A DNA stretch of 64,000 nt from Bacteroidales bacterium (GCA_020636845.1 JACJXD010000003.1:186001-250000), one strand, 5' to 3'; positions 8,465-17,299 are shown, counted from the stretch's first letter. Translations and numbers: made by a program. Notes: generated by a model not told the origin, from the letters alone.

Positions 8465-9156
8465 AGTCGTTTAATTAAAAAGTCTCGGTGATATTGTAAA
8501 TGAAAAGTTTGTTCTTCTGTATTAAAATCTAGAAGTTTTATTTCAATTTCTTCAAGTTCGGTTGGCTCAATTGCATCTTCATTTTCGCAAGATTTTACTG
8601 TAAATCTAATTTTAGTAGATTTTCCAAGTTGAAGAAGATATTGATTTTCATTGGATGATGTTATTGCAGTAGAGTTTAAAGTTAAATAGTTTAAACAATT
8701 ACAGATTTCCATAATTGGTCCCCTATCACTTACTCGAACAAATTTTATCTCCAAAGGCGTTGATGTTAAATCAAATTTTAAATTATCTCCTGTTCGAAAT
8801 TGTCTTGAATAACTTTTTAAGTCAATTGAACCAATATTCTCTGTTAATCCATTTGATGAAATGCATTTCTTGTATTTATTATCTAAAATCTGATATTCTG
8901 CCGTAAGCTCCTGAAATTGAAAATTTAATGTTTTGTAATTCTTTTCACTCGTATTTAGTTGATTTTCAAGAAATGATATTCTTGATTCTTTATTTGATAA
9001 TGTAGATTTAAGTCTTGCATTTTCAGTAGTTAAGAACTCATTCCTTTTAACTGTTTCATCAGTTTTATCGGTTAAAGCGGCAATTCCTCCAGTTGTTAAA
9101 CCTCCAAAAATTGCTCCTAAGATTGTTGCAATTATTCTATTTCTTAAATCGTCCAT
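8461..9156 (-). CDS. Membrane-anchored coiled-coil protein
   Basis: The protein has 231 residues. A glycine- and alanine-rich hydrophobic segment (about residues 8-28) is a probable membrane anchor. A coiled coil follows (about 35-95), and then a globular beta-rich C-terminal domain of unknown family with four or five cysteines. It ends in TGA inside the ATGA that starts the next gene. That overlap and the matching coiled coils suggest it works with the lipoprotein at 8129-8464. Accessory gene in the cassette-like array. Confidence 0.65.
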   Translation of the reverse strand: MDDLRNRIIATILGAIFGGLTTGGIAALTDKTDETVKRNEFLTTENARLKSTLSNKESRISFLENQLNTSEKNYKTLNFQFQELTAEYQILDNKYKKCISSNGLTENIGSIDLKSYSRQFRTGDNLKFDLTSTPLEIKFVRVSDRGPIMEICNCLNYLTLNSTAITSSNENQYLLQLGKSTKIRFTVKSCENEDAIEPTELEEIEIKLLDFNTEEQTFHLQYHRDFLIKRL

Positions 9157-9314
9157 TATTTTCTTTTTTCATTATTGCCCATAACGTTTTTGCGGTATGA
9201 AACGATTGGGTTTTCGGAGCGCGTCTGCATCCTATGAGAAAAACGCTGGTGTAGAAACCATAGTTTCGCAAACTGCTGAGCTCCAACTGTTTTATATTGT
9301 GTGTTGCAGCCAGT
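9157..9314 (-). repeat. Cassette-boundary-like imperfect inverted repeat (attC-like)
   Basis: In gene orientation it opens with GGCTGCAACACAC and closes with CGTTATGGGCAAT close to the start codon at 9156. Inner arms of the form TATAAAACAGTTGG...AGC and, in reverse complement, TATGAAACGATTGG...GGAGC pair imperfectly. Spacers of this kind recur beside single accessory genes in Bacteroidota genomes; I recall this from general familiarity, not from a search. Confidence 0.5.
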
Positions 9315-9941
9315 TCATTTCTTATAAGCAACTCCAACCATATTAACATTATTGATAGGGGTCATTGCAAATTCGTCTACTGAAATCAATACGATTGTTG
9401 CGCCAAGTTTTGCTGCCTCTTTTTTAATTTTAATAGTTGTTTCTTCCCTTAATTTTGATTGTTTTCCATATAATTTACTTGTCTCCGCACTTACGTCACC
9501 AATTCGAGTATATCCAACTATTTCATTTTTATTGCGAGTAACAATTACTTTTTCCCAATCAGTTTCTTCTATTGATTGAGTCTTTTCAGAAATGTCATTG
9601 GTTACAGAATCCGTTTTATTATCTTGGAAATAAGCAACTCCAACCATATTAACATTATTGATTGGTGTCATTGCAAATTCATCTACTGAAATCAATACGA
9701 TTGTTGAGCCAAGTTTTGCCGCCTCTTTTTTGATTTTAATAGTCGTTTCTTCCCTCAATTTTGACTGTTTCCCATATAATCTACTCGTTTCCGCACTTAC
9801 ATCACCGGCTCTTTTAAGACCTTTAACCTCATCACTATTTCTTGTTACTACTACTTTTTCCCAATCAGATTCTGTTATTTGAGCAAATCCATTTAGCGAT
9901 AAAACTGAAAGGAAAATAAAAATCAATCCAAAGTTTCTCAT
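9315..9941 (-). CDS. Secreted protein with two near-identical tandem domains
   Basis: The protein has 208 residues, with a signal peptide (1-20, ending GFA). It holds two copies of a ~79-residue domain, about 26-104 and 128-206, joined by a Ser/Thr/Asp-rich linker. Both copies carry DWEKV, GDVSAETS, LYGKQSKLREETT and a hydrophobic STIVLISVDE strand. The DNA copies are offset by 306 bp and nearly identical, which points to a recent internal duplication or gene conversion. The domain is not recognised; its size and an alternating strand-helix pattern suggest a small alpha/beta periplasmic module. Confidence 0.75.
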   Translation of the reverse strand: MRNFGLIFIFLSVLSLNGFAQITESDWEKVVVTRNSDEVKGLKRAGDVSAETSRLYGKQSKLREETTIKIKKEAAKLGSTIVLISVDEFAMTPINNVNMVGVAYFQDNKTDSVTNDISEKTQSIEETDWEKVIVTRNKNEIVGYTRIGDVSAETSKLYGKQSKLREETTIKIKKEAAKLGATIVLISVDEFAMTPINNVNMVGVAYKK

Positions 9942-10029
9942 AAGTTTAATCAGTTAATTAATAATTCACATTTATTTAGTAATCAAATTGCTAAATTGTT
10001 TTCTTAAATTGGCTACAACCTAAAAATAT

Positions 10030-10375
10030 CACTACCCAAAAACTATCCCTAACTCTTATCGTTTTCACGAATCAAGTTACACAAAAACTTAGCAACTTTA
10101 AAGTCAACCTCAGTTAGTTTTCAACAGCAAACGACTAATTATCAACAGGTAAAACATTTTTAAAGCAGCTAAAAAACTTTTAGAGCAATAGTATTTTTAC
10201 TCTCCTGCCATTCGAGTTTAAATTAGCAGCCGTGGAAAATAAATTTCCACGTTAGGGAATCGAAAATCCCTAACGTGGTACTTTACATAGGAAAAAATGA
10301 CATTGTTACACCCCGGAAATTTTTACGAAAATCAGCATTCCCTTTACTCCGAAACTTGAACGCTAATTACAGCAA
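10030..10375 (+). repeat. Long direct repeat R1 (non-coding)
   Basis: This non-coding stretch is homologous to R2 (about 15755-16125) and in part to R3 (about 21715-21837), all in the same orientation. Shared strings with R2 include AAGTTACACAAAA, CATTTTTAAAGC, TAAATTAGCA, GGAAAATAAAT and AGGGAATCGAAAA. R1 lies immediately beyond the end of the UDG-like/patatin operon. It contains the hairpin annotated at 10247-10278. The gene-free interval 9942-10376 holds nothing else that I can see. Confidence 0.75.
10247..10278 (-). terminator. Perfect 12-bp hairpin inside R1
   Basis: Arms CCACGTTAGGGA and TCCCTAACGTGG are separated by 8 nt. On the minus strand the stem is followed by AAATTTATTTT, so it could end the transcript of the gene finishing at 10377. 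The same place in R2 is degenerate, so it may equally be a relic of a mobile-element end. Confidence 0.5.
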
Positions 10376-10376
10376 C

Positions 10377-11990
10377 TTAACCAACAGTACCGGCATCAAC
10401 TACCTGCCTAACAATAGCCTCCAACTCACCGTCGGCAGGCGGGGTAATGGTGTTTTTGCCATAAGGACAACCCTCGACAAATTGCCACAGGTTGTTAACG
10501 CAAAACTTACAGGAGCCTTCGGTACGCTTCAGCCTTTTGATAGAGGCGTCGTAAGTAATCCGACCGGCATTGTACTCCTGTTGCAAAACACGAGCCAACA
10601 TGTCAATAGGGTCGTAATAGTAAGCCATAAGCACGTCCCAAGCCGAGGAGCTGAGCTTTTCCCGGATGCTGTCGTCTTTGCCGCAAATGCGCACAGGCAC
10701 AATGGAGTTCCATGAGTTTTCCTGTACCCGGCCTTCTTTAATTAGTATCTGGGTATCTTCCACAAAATCTGACTGAAAGGCTTTCCATGCCGTTTCCGAC
10801 AAGCGCGACTGCTCAACAAAGTTCGACGGATAAGAAAAGTGAGGCGAAATAACAATTCGCGATTTTAACTCGTAATTGCCAATTTTAATATGAAGAAATT
10901 TTGCCTTTTCGGTGGTTTCCTTGAGCAACTGATAGGTTTCCTTGATTACTTTGATTTTTTCTCCGGCGCCGTTTTCAACTTCGTAGTAATAGTCAAAATC
11001 TGTAAGGAATGGGGCGAAAACCCGGGCAAACATTTCCAGCGAACTTCCGCCAACAATAACAATTACCGAAGGTTTGGTCTGAATTAGCTGCGAAACCAAA
11101 AACGCGTGGTTCATTACACAATTACGCGTAATTCTATCGGTGGGGATATCGTACTGGGAACTCCACCCCGGCGAGGCACAGGCAATCATATCGTGCTGGG
11201 CCACATCTTCGGAAATCGAAAGGTCTGCCTCAGACACAGGCTGCCCGGCCATCAACTTCTTAAACCGTTCCAGCACATACACATAACGCTGGTAGTAGCC
11301 GGTACTATTATCGTACAGCTGCTTATTCTCGCCAATGAGACCGGCTATTTTAGCCCCGATTACATCGCCTTTTTTAAAACTTAACTTTTCGGGATCCTTT
11401 TTGCTGTTAGTATTCACCAGCACCACAAAACGTAACCGGTCGGTCCAGGCAACTTCCACTTCTTTATGGCTTCCATCAACATACTCAATGGTCAGGAGTA
11501 ACCAGCGATGATCGGAGCAACGATTAGACCCGGTAAGCCAACCGTCCTGCTCGGCAATAATTTCCGTACCCGATACAATATTCTCCTTGATAAAATCAAG
11601 GTCAAGGCTTTCCTGATACACATTGTGATGCCGATAATAGTAGGCATAACGTTCACTCTTACCAAAATCGGGATAAGCCCATACAGCGCCTGTTTCGCTG
11701 GGGAAATAGGCCGTCATGTTGGGATTAATCCCAATGGTCATAATGGGAGCCTTGCGGCAACCGTGCATAACTCCGGGGGCAACTTGCCCCTGTCCACATG
11801 CCTTTACCTTTATAATCGGCTTTTTTACATAGTCCGTAGTTTGCTTTTGGTTTCTAACCGCTTCGGGATAGTCCTCATTCCAGTCGTAAACCGGAAAATC
11901 TCCGTATGGAGGTGTTGCACCCCAAAACCACTGGCAGGTTTTGCAATTCCGGACATCGTCAACTAATTTTACTTCGAGTGGTGTTTTCAT
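10377..11990 (-). CDS. UDG-superfamily Fe-S protein with large insert
   Basis: The protein has 537 residues. Its order of motifs follows Fe-S uracil-DNA glycosylases (family 4/5 type): CKTC (C16, C19), a phosphate-loop-like segment IMTIGINPN (83-91), IACASPG (C271), RNCVMN (C291), a hydrophobic strand SVIVIVGGSS (308-316) and an ISPHFSYP segment (H384) in the place of the usual HPS/HPA motif. The four cysteines match the family's 4Fe-4S ligand spacing. Two additions are unusual: a beta-rich insert (about 135-230) and a C-terminal part with C494, C497 and C508. The catalytic loop reads GINPN instead of GExPG, so base excision of plain uracil is doubtful. Its start is 2 bp after the patatin gene's stop, so the two are coupled. 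Glycosylase activity is inference. Confidence 0.6.
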   Translation of the reverse strand: MKTPLEVKLVDDVRNCKTCQWFWGATPPYGDFPVYDWNEDYPEAVRNQKQTTDYVKKPIIKVKACGQGQVAPGVMHGCRKAPIMTIGINPNMTAYFPSETGAVWAYPDFGKSERYAYYYRHHNVYQESLDLDFIKENIVSGTEIIAEQDGWLTGSNRCSDHRWLLLTIEYVDGSHKEVEVAWTDRLRFVVLVNTNSKKDPEKLSFKKGDVIGAKIAGLIGENKQLYDNSTGYYQRYVYVLERFKKLMAGQPVSEADLSISEDVAQHDMIACASPGWSSQYDIPTDRITRNCVMNHAFLVSQLIQTKPSVIVIVGGSSLEMFARVFAPFLTDFDYYYEVENGAGEKIKVIKETYQLLKETTEKAKFLHIKIGNYELKSRIVISPHFSYPSNFVEQSRLSETAWKAFQSDFVEDTQILIKEGRVQENSWNSIVPVRICGKDDSIREKLSSSAWDVLMAYYYDPIDMLARVLQQEYNAGRITYDASIKRLKRTEGSCKFCVNNLWQFVEGCPYGKNTITPPADGELEAIVRQVVDAGTVG

Positions 11991-11992
11991 AG

Positions 11993-13039
11993 CTACTGCT
12001 TCGTATAATTTGCCAAATATTTTTTCATAGCCTCCAAGCCTGAACTATACAGCTCATTATATTTGGGGCTTCCTACAGTAATATCAAAATCGATTGCGCT
12101 AATTCCACAGTCGCTTATATTTGCGGATCGTTTAATCAGGTTTGGAACATTATTAAATCCAATTTCCTGCGTGTCGAGCAAGGTTTGCATCAGGTCAACA
12201 ACGTACTGAACCAATCCAAATTTAATAGGCTTTTTAGCACTTTCTCCTGCCGAATATAAGTGGCATCCCAAAGTTTCGTTATTAATCCCGTCTTTGAAAT
12301 TTGCCGGATTGCTCACGTATTTTTTATAGTCGAACACCGACATGGGATAGTTATTCACCGTACCCCCGTCGGCATACTGATTACTATTGAGTTTGATAGA
12401 TTCGAAGTAAAGCGGTATCGACATTGACATACGCACGGCGTCGGCCACCGGCATATCGGGCATTGTTTCTACCGAAAATATTTCGTTACAGTGCTTAGTA
12501 ACGTTGGTTACGGAAATGTACAAGTCGCGAAACCCCGCCTTTTTGAAATCGGAAAAAGTTTGCATTCCCACTTTAGATTTCGAAGTTGGTTTAGGATACC
12601 CTTTGGCTTCAAACTTTGTTTCAATCTGAGTTTTGAACCATTCGTACACGTAATTGCTTGAGTACCATCCGTAGTTTTTCAGCAAACGAATCAGACAATT
12701 AATATCAGCAGGATCGAATTTGAGCCCGACCGCCTTTTCCAAATGTCCGGTTATAGCATCGGTATGACTTTCCATTTTAGAAAGTTTCACTGTTTCCTTT
12801 TCGGGTACTTTAGTAAAATCGAGCGTATCGGCCATTTGTTTAATCTCCGCAGCACTGGTGCACAGGCTAACGGCCAAGGCAGTAATGGCTCCTGCCGATG
12901 CCCCCGAAACCCGCACAATACCGGGCAGTATTTTATTATCGTCGGAGTCTAACACTTCGAGTGCTCCTAAATAAGCAATACCCAGAATGCCTCCACCCCG
13001 AAATACAAGGTTTTTAAATGGGTAAGATGATTTCATCAT
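11993..13039 (-). CDS. Patatin-like phospholipase
   Basis: The protein has 348 residues, the usual length for bacterial patatins. The oxyanion motif RGGGILG (14-20), the nucleophile elbow SGASAG (Ser48) and the DGG motif (Asp224) give a complete Ser-Asp dyad. There is no signal peptide, so the enzyme acts inside the cell, where its expected substrate is membrane phospholipid. Cytoplasmic patatins of this size act as membrane-degrading effectors in some antiphage systems (for example CapV of CBASS); no cyclase or sensor gene of that type is beside it. It is followed within 2 bp by the UDG-like gene and preceded by a secreted HAD phosphatase, all minus strand. Confidence 0.85.
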   Translation of the reverse strand: MMKSSYPFKNLVFRGGGILGIAYLGALEVLDSDDNKILPGIVRVSGASAGAITALAVSLCTSAAEIKQMADTLDFTKVPEKETVKLSKMESHTDAITGHLEKAVGLKFDPADINCLIRLLKNYGWYSSNYVYEWFKTQIETKFEAKGYPKPTSKSKVGMQTFSDFKKAGFRDLYISVTNVTKHCNEIFSVETMPDMPVADAVRMSMSIPLYFESIKLNSNQYADGGTVNNYPMSVFDYKKYVSNPANFKDGINNETLGCHLYSAGESAKKPIKFGLVQYVVDLMQTLLDTQEIGFNNVPNLIKRSANISDCGISAIDFDITVGSPKYNELYSSGLEAMKKYLANYTKQ

Positions 13040-13119
13040 TTTATATTTTTAAGTTTAATACAATCAATAAATTACAGCGTATTTGAAAATTGAATTGTTA
13101 TACCCGCTCTTGCCCGGGA

Positions 13120-14130
13120 CTACTTGTTCATCCAAACCTGCTTAAAATTTGTTGACATATTTACAATATGCCAACCGTTGCATTTCATTGTATCCTGCCA
13201 TGCCGGCATTCCGGCGCCATGCCATGGCGGGTAAACGTATTCGTGTTCGGCATCATCGTGATTGAGCAAAAAGCAGGCATGGGGATAAGTGCTGGTGGAG
13301 GTAATTCTGAACATACCAAAATCTCCGGTTGTGTTTCCAAATGCAAATACCGGTATTTTTCCAATGTAACTATAAATATTCAACGCCTTTCCATTGCCAT
13401 CGTTTTTGGGAACCCATATTGCCGGCTTAAGTATAAAAGCTGTTGCTTTTGTAGGATAGTAAACCGGATCCATCTGTTGCCGCGTACCAATAAGATGAAC
13501 TCTGTCGAACCCTATAACCTGCGGGCAAATACTCCATAAAAGGCCCTGCAACGATCCCGATACAATATACACTTCAAATTTATTGGCTTGCAAATACTTA
13601 ATTAACTCAAGCATGGGCTGATAAAACATGTCGGCAAGGAACATGTTAAATCTTGGATCTTTCGATTTTGTTTTTTGAAGATAACTTCGGGCAGAGTCGA
13701 TATAGACCTCATTATCGCATCCGGCATAGGCTTTCCAGATTATCGAGTCAATGTAATTTACCGACTTACTTGCCATGTGAGCGGATATTAATGTGTCAAA
13801 CGGATTGGCTTCCAAAAGACGAGCATACTGGCATTCAGGTTCGACGAGCAAATTTGGGTTTGCCTTCCATTGCTGATTCATTCCGTGTACCGCCACGTAC
13901 ATCTCGAACCACAAGGGGGCTTCACAGGCAATGGTGCCATCCATGTCGAACACGGCAATACGGCACGAATCGGGAATCGACTTTGCCTTATACTTCACAA
14001 AGTCAAGAATGTCTGCTTTCGTTTTTGTGTTGTTCCAGGACGGAAGAGGATCGGGTTCGGTTACCTGCGATATAGCCGGTAATACAAGCAGTACCGCAAT
14101 AATCAGGAATAATGCTTTTAATGTTTTCAT
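13120..14130 (-). CDS. Secreted HAD-superfamily phosphatase
   Basis: The protein has 336 residues, with a signal peptide (1-21, ending ISQ). HAD motif I is VFDMDGT with the nucleophile and acid/base aspartates; motif II is probably the Ser in YIVSGS, and motif III/IV the region FGNTTGDFGM. The cap region between motifs I and II is about 130 residues and helical. It resembles periplasmic phosphoserine-phosphatase-like HAD enzymes, but the substrate is unknown. The gap to the patatin gene is 80 bp, and it belongs to the R1-R2 module. Confidence 0.75.
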   Translation of the reverse strand: MKTLKALFLIIAVLLVLPAISQVTEPDPLPSWNNTKTKADILDFVKYKAKSIPDSCRIAVFDMDGTIACEAPLWFEMYVAVHGMNQQWKANPNLLVEPECQYARLLEANPFDTLISAHMASKSVNYIDSIIWKAYAGCDNEVYIDSARSYLQKTKSKDPRFNMFLADMFYQPMLELIKYLQANKFEVYIVSGSLQGLLWSICPQVIGFDRVHLIGTRQQMDPVYYPTKATAFILKPAIWVPKNDGNGKALNIYSYIGKIPVFAFGNTTGDFGMFRITSTSTYPHACFLLNHDDAEHEYVYPPWHGAGMPAWQDTMKCNGWHIVNMSTNFKQVWMNK

Positions 14131-14267
14131 TTTTAGGTTTGGTTTGTAGTTTATTTTTTCGGATATCTCTTATCCAATTTGGTTCCAATCAGCAACGAAC
14201 ACTAATAATAGATGCTTATTAAAATTAACTTTGATGTCTGAATTATTCTTGACATAATTTTATTGCT

Positions 14268-15167
14268 TTAATAAATTAGCAGATAATTCTCCCCATTAAT
14301 GGTTAACGGAAGTACCAACTCCCGGTTAGGTTCGGTATTAAGCTGCTTTTCTACATCCCAACCCAAACAGTTACCATAAATACGGTTAAAGGTTATTTCT
14401 CCGTTAGTCCGATATGTCGCAAAAAAAGGAAAGCCTTTGGAGTCGGTAAACGCACTTACATTATTCAACCCGACCATTTGAGACGGGGCATCGATGTTCA
14501 GAACAGGATGGGAACCTTCGTCGGCATCATCCATAAAATGGTCAATATTCACCTTATGGTATTTCAAGTTGGTTTTAATAAAGAAATTTTCGGCTCCCAT
14601 TTGAAAGAATGAAAAACGTGTCCATCCTTGTGCCCATTTATCAGCCCGAACTTCCGTGGCTGAAACCGAAGAGGAAGATGCATCTACCGAAACCTCATAC
14701 TTGGCAACATGTCCAGTCTCTATGTTATATGCAATAAAAAACAGCTGCTTCCGATAAACAAATGTCTTTAAAGTAGAAATGCCAGTTCCTGCATCCAACT
14801 TGCCAACCTGTTCGAGACTCAAGTCAGATGCAATTTTTAGGAAGTTCACAACGCCCGACGAAGCATCGTAAGCAAGGCATAACTGCACTCCATCGCTATT
14901 AATTATTGCAATAGAAGTGGTATTACCCGGTACCGTGTTTTGTGCAACTTCTTTCAAAAATTTTCCATCGTTGTTATAAGCCTGATAAGTACGGACAATA
15001 CCCGTATTCTTCTCAAAGGCTAGCATGTATGTAATACCATGCTGTAAGAAAGAATCTATGCACTGAACATTATCGGCAATGGAATTAATTTTATCGGCAT
15101 CAACCTGATAAACCTCAAAACCATCTGGACTATCCATTTTGATTTCAAATAATAGTGTTTTTTTCAT
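14268..15167 (-). CDS. Propeller-like protein, unknown function
   Basis: The 299-residue protein has no signal peptide, so it is cytoplasmic unless exported otherwise. It shows about six repeats of roughly 45 residues with the pattern hydrophobic strand, turn, LAYD/IAYN/LAFE strand (for example YMLAFEKNTG, LCLAYDASSG, FFIAYNIETG), as expected of a beta-propeller or similar repeat fold. No catalytic residues stand out, so a binding role is likely. It is probably the first gene of the minus-strand run to 10377. The assignment of the fold is from repeat pattern only. Confidence 0.6.
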   Translation of the reverse strand: MKKTLLFEIKMDSPDGFEVYQVDADKINSIADNVQCIDSFLQHGITYMLAFEKNTGIVRTYQAYNNDGKFLKEVAQNTVPGNTTSIAIINSDGVQLCLAYDASSGVVNFLKIASDLSLEQVGKLDAGTGISTLKTFVYRKQLFFIAYNIETGHVAKYEVSVDASSSSVSATEVRADKWAQGWTRFSFFQMGAENFFIKTNLKYHKVNIDHFMDDADEGSHPVLNIDAPSQMVGLNNVSAFTDSKGFPFFATYRTNGEITFNRIYGNCLGWDVEKQLNTEPNRELVLPLTINGENYLLIY

Positions 15168-15382
15168 GTACTTGAGTTTGAATGTTATTATAGAAACTTA
15201 TTTTTTCACCTATAACTAACATGTTATATGGTACGAGTGACATTATGCGACTTGTATTTTATCGATTTACATTATTTTCATCTTACAATCTTCTTTGTTA
15301 ATTGTTCAAGTAATGACATATACTATAAACATCTGTTATCTGCTGAATATTTATATTTTCTATTAACTTTTTCATTTTGAAA

Positions 15383-15712
15383 TTACTCTTTTAGTAAAAC
15401 ATATAAATATTGCTCCCCTGAACCAGCTGGTCCCCCGCCTCCTCCAATTTCATTAACGACATAATCCCAATGATTATCTACTAAAATGATTTCAAGTTTT
15501 GTCACAAAGTTCACCGATGTTGTTTTATATTTCACTATCATATAATTCCATTTTATTTTACTTCGACTATATTCATTCTTTCTTCGTTCAGGATTATTTG
15601 TCACACCAATCTTCACTTTTTTATAATGTCTGCTGTATTGGGCAATGCTACGATTAAGTGATTCCAATACTTGGTTCACTCCACCTGTCCAATAATCATA
15701 TTCCAATTCCAT
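15383..15712 (-). CDS. GIY-YIG-like small protein
   Basis: The protein has 109 residues. The segment KVKIGVTNNPERR (32-44) resembles the YIG-containing strand and following Arg of GIY-YIG nucleases, and LEIIL (Glu74) sits where the metal-binding glutamate is expected. The first GIY motif is weak (SRHYKKVKIG), so the match is partial. A glycine-rich loop near the C-terminus is unusual. It lies next to R2 and 215 bp upstream of the propeller-like gene on the same strand. It might be part of the R1-R2 module or a leftover of a mobile element. Confidence 0.45.
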   Translation of the reverse strand: MELEYDYWTGGVNQVLESLNRSIAQYSRHYKKVKIGVTNNPERRKNEYSRSKIKWNYMIVKYKTTSVNFVTKLEIILVDNHWDYVVNEIGGGGGPAGSGEQYLYVLLKE

Positions 15713-15754
15713 ATTATAATCTTGTTTATTTTATTGCCTTGTAATTAATTTGAA

Positions 15755-16125
15755 AAACACCACTATTTAAAACTACCCATAATGTTTACTATTTTCATGA
15801 ATTAAGTTACACAAAATTTAGCACATTCAAAGTCAAGTTTACCTATTTTTTTAACAGCAACCATTTAACTTCAAACAGATAAAGCATTTTTAAAGCGGTT
15901 AAAAAACATTCAAAACATTTACGTTTTTAGTTTTTTACCGTTGGGAATTAAATTAGCAAGCTGGGAAAATAAATTTTCAGGTTAGGAACTTTTTCATATT
16001 AGGGAATCGAAAAATTCTGCCATGATATTTTACATGGCAAAAAAGTAGCATGAATACGACCGACCCGAGAAACTATGCGGAAATTCGAATTTTCTTTACT
16101 TCAAACCTCAGATACAATAACACGG
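15755..16125 (+). repeat. Long direct repeat R2 (non-coding)
   Basis: This is a diverged copy of R1 (10030-10375) in the same orientation and over nearly its whole length. It shares for example the blocks AAGTTACACAAAA, CATTTTTAAAGC and AGGGAATCGAAAA, while the R1 12-bp hairpin is lost. The rest of the gap 15713-16299 holds no gene or clear signal. R1 and R2 bracket the 5-kb module 10377-15712. Confidence 0.7.
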
Positions 16126-16299
16126 AATTGACACAAGAGTAAGTAATTGATTTTCATCATAAAAATAGACCTGTCATGCTGAGTAAAGTCGAAACATCTG
16201 TATATTAAAGAATACATCCCGAAATAAACTCGGAAAGACAATTTATATCGAACTTACGTTAAATAAAAAACTATGCTTGGAGAAATTTATCCCTTCGTT

Positions 16300-17076
16300 T
16301 TAAAGTTTTATTCCAAAATTCGAATAATGGAAAGTACCGCTTCCGTGTTTTAGTTTTCCGCTTTCGTATAACCCGCTAAAAGCCTTATCCATGTCTCTAA
16401 TAATTGATAAAGGAACATTTAAATCGTGGTGTGCCGGCAATATTCTTTTTACCGATAATGGCAACAACTTTTTTATTGAATTCATATAGGCCACAGGGTC
16501 TGTTGATGGAAAATACGCAAATAAATCGCCCATGTAAACCAAGTCGCCGGTATATAAGTAACCTCTACTTTCTTCGTAAAGACAAATATGGCCAGGAGAA
16601 TGTCCGGGAGTATGCAAAACTCGAACTGTTCGTCCACCCAATTCAATTGAGTCTTTATCTCTCAGAACTCTAGTTGGAACTCCTTTGAAAAGAGAATACT
16701 TGTTAACATCAAAATCTTTCGGGAAATCGCACGGTTCTTCTGTTAAAAAGTTTCGCACCTGTTCTATTGTCAACGGAAAGCCTCCGTTTATCCATTCCTG
16801 TTCCGTTTCGTGCACATAAAAATCGGGAAAGTATTTATGTCCACCAAAATGGTCGTAATGTACGTGCGTTGTAACAGCGGTAACATGCTTATCAGTCAAA
16901 TTTTGCACCTGTTCCAAGATATTTGCTACACCAAGCCCCGTGTCAATTAACAAACTTTTATCCTCTCCAATTAGTAGGAAACAATGGGTTTCTTCCCAAT
17001 GCTTATACTCGCTAATAGCAAAAGTGCTTTCATCAATTTTCTCAATCGTAAACCATTCTTTTTTATCGTTTACCAT
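16300..17076 (-). CDS. Metallo-beta-lactamase-fold hydrolase
   Basis: The protein has 258 residues from ATG 17076, chosen because AAAAGAGAAT precedes it; ATG 17094 is possible. The metal-binding set is complete: THVHYDHFGG (HxHxDH), the HTPGHSPGH histidine, GDLVY aspartate and a C-terminal PAHHD histidine. This is the general MBL hydrolase type (glyoxalase II-like and related), with no signal peptide, so a cytoplasmic thioester, ester or phosphodiester hydrolase is expected. The substrate cannot be told from sequence. It is the first gene after R2. Confidence 0.85.
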   Translation of the reverse strand: MVNDKKEWFTIEKIDESTFAISEYKHWEETHCFLLIGEDKSLLIDTGLGVANILEQVQNLTDKHVTAVTTHVHYDHFGGHKYFPDFYVHETEQEWINGGFPLTIEQVRNFLTEEPCDFPKDFDVNKYSLFKGVPTRVLRDKDSIELGGRTVRVLHTPGHSPGHICLYEESRGYLYTGDLVYMGDLFAYFPSTDPVAYMNSIKKLLPLSVKRILPAHHDLNVPLSIIRDMDKAFSGLYESGKLKHGSGTFHYSNFGIKL

Positions 17077-17299
17077 TTTATTCTCTTTTATCATATTAAT
17101 ACATCCCGTCAACCTTGCCTTTCTCCTAAACTATCCTTCTATTTTCCCCAATACTTTCGTGAGTGTAAAATGCTAAAAAATTAAGCATTTTGCATGTCAA
17201 CCTAGTTTACTTTTCAACCGTAACAAATAATTATAATCTCCGCTTATAAAAGCGCTCGCACAAAATGCCTTATAAAAAATATTTCTCGTTTTTTTATTG

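Noticed and set aside
11993..13039. CBASS operon called from the patatin gene
   Set aside because: No cGAS/DncV-like nucleotidyltransferase or Cap2/Cap3 gene is beside it, so only a general resemblance of the effector is claimed.
10030..16125. R1 and R2 as coding sequences
   Set aside because: No frame is kept between the copies, and stops are frequent in all frames; conservation is in short nucleotide blocks.
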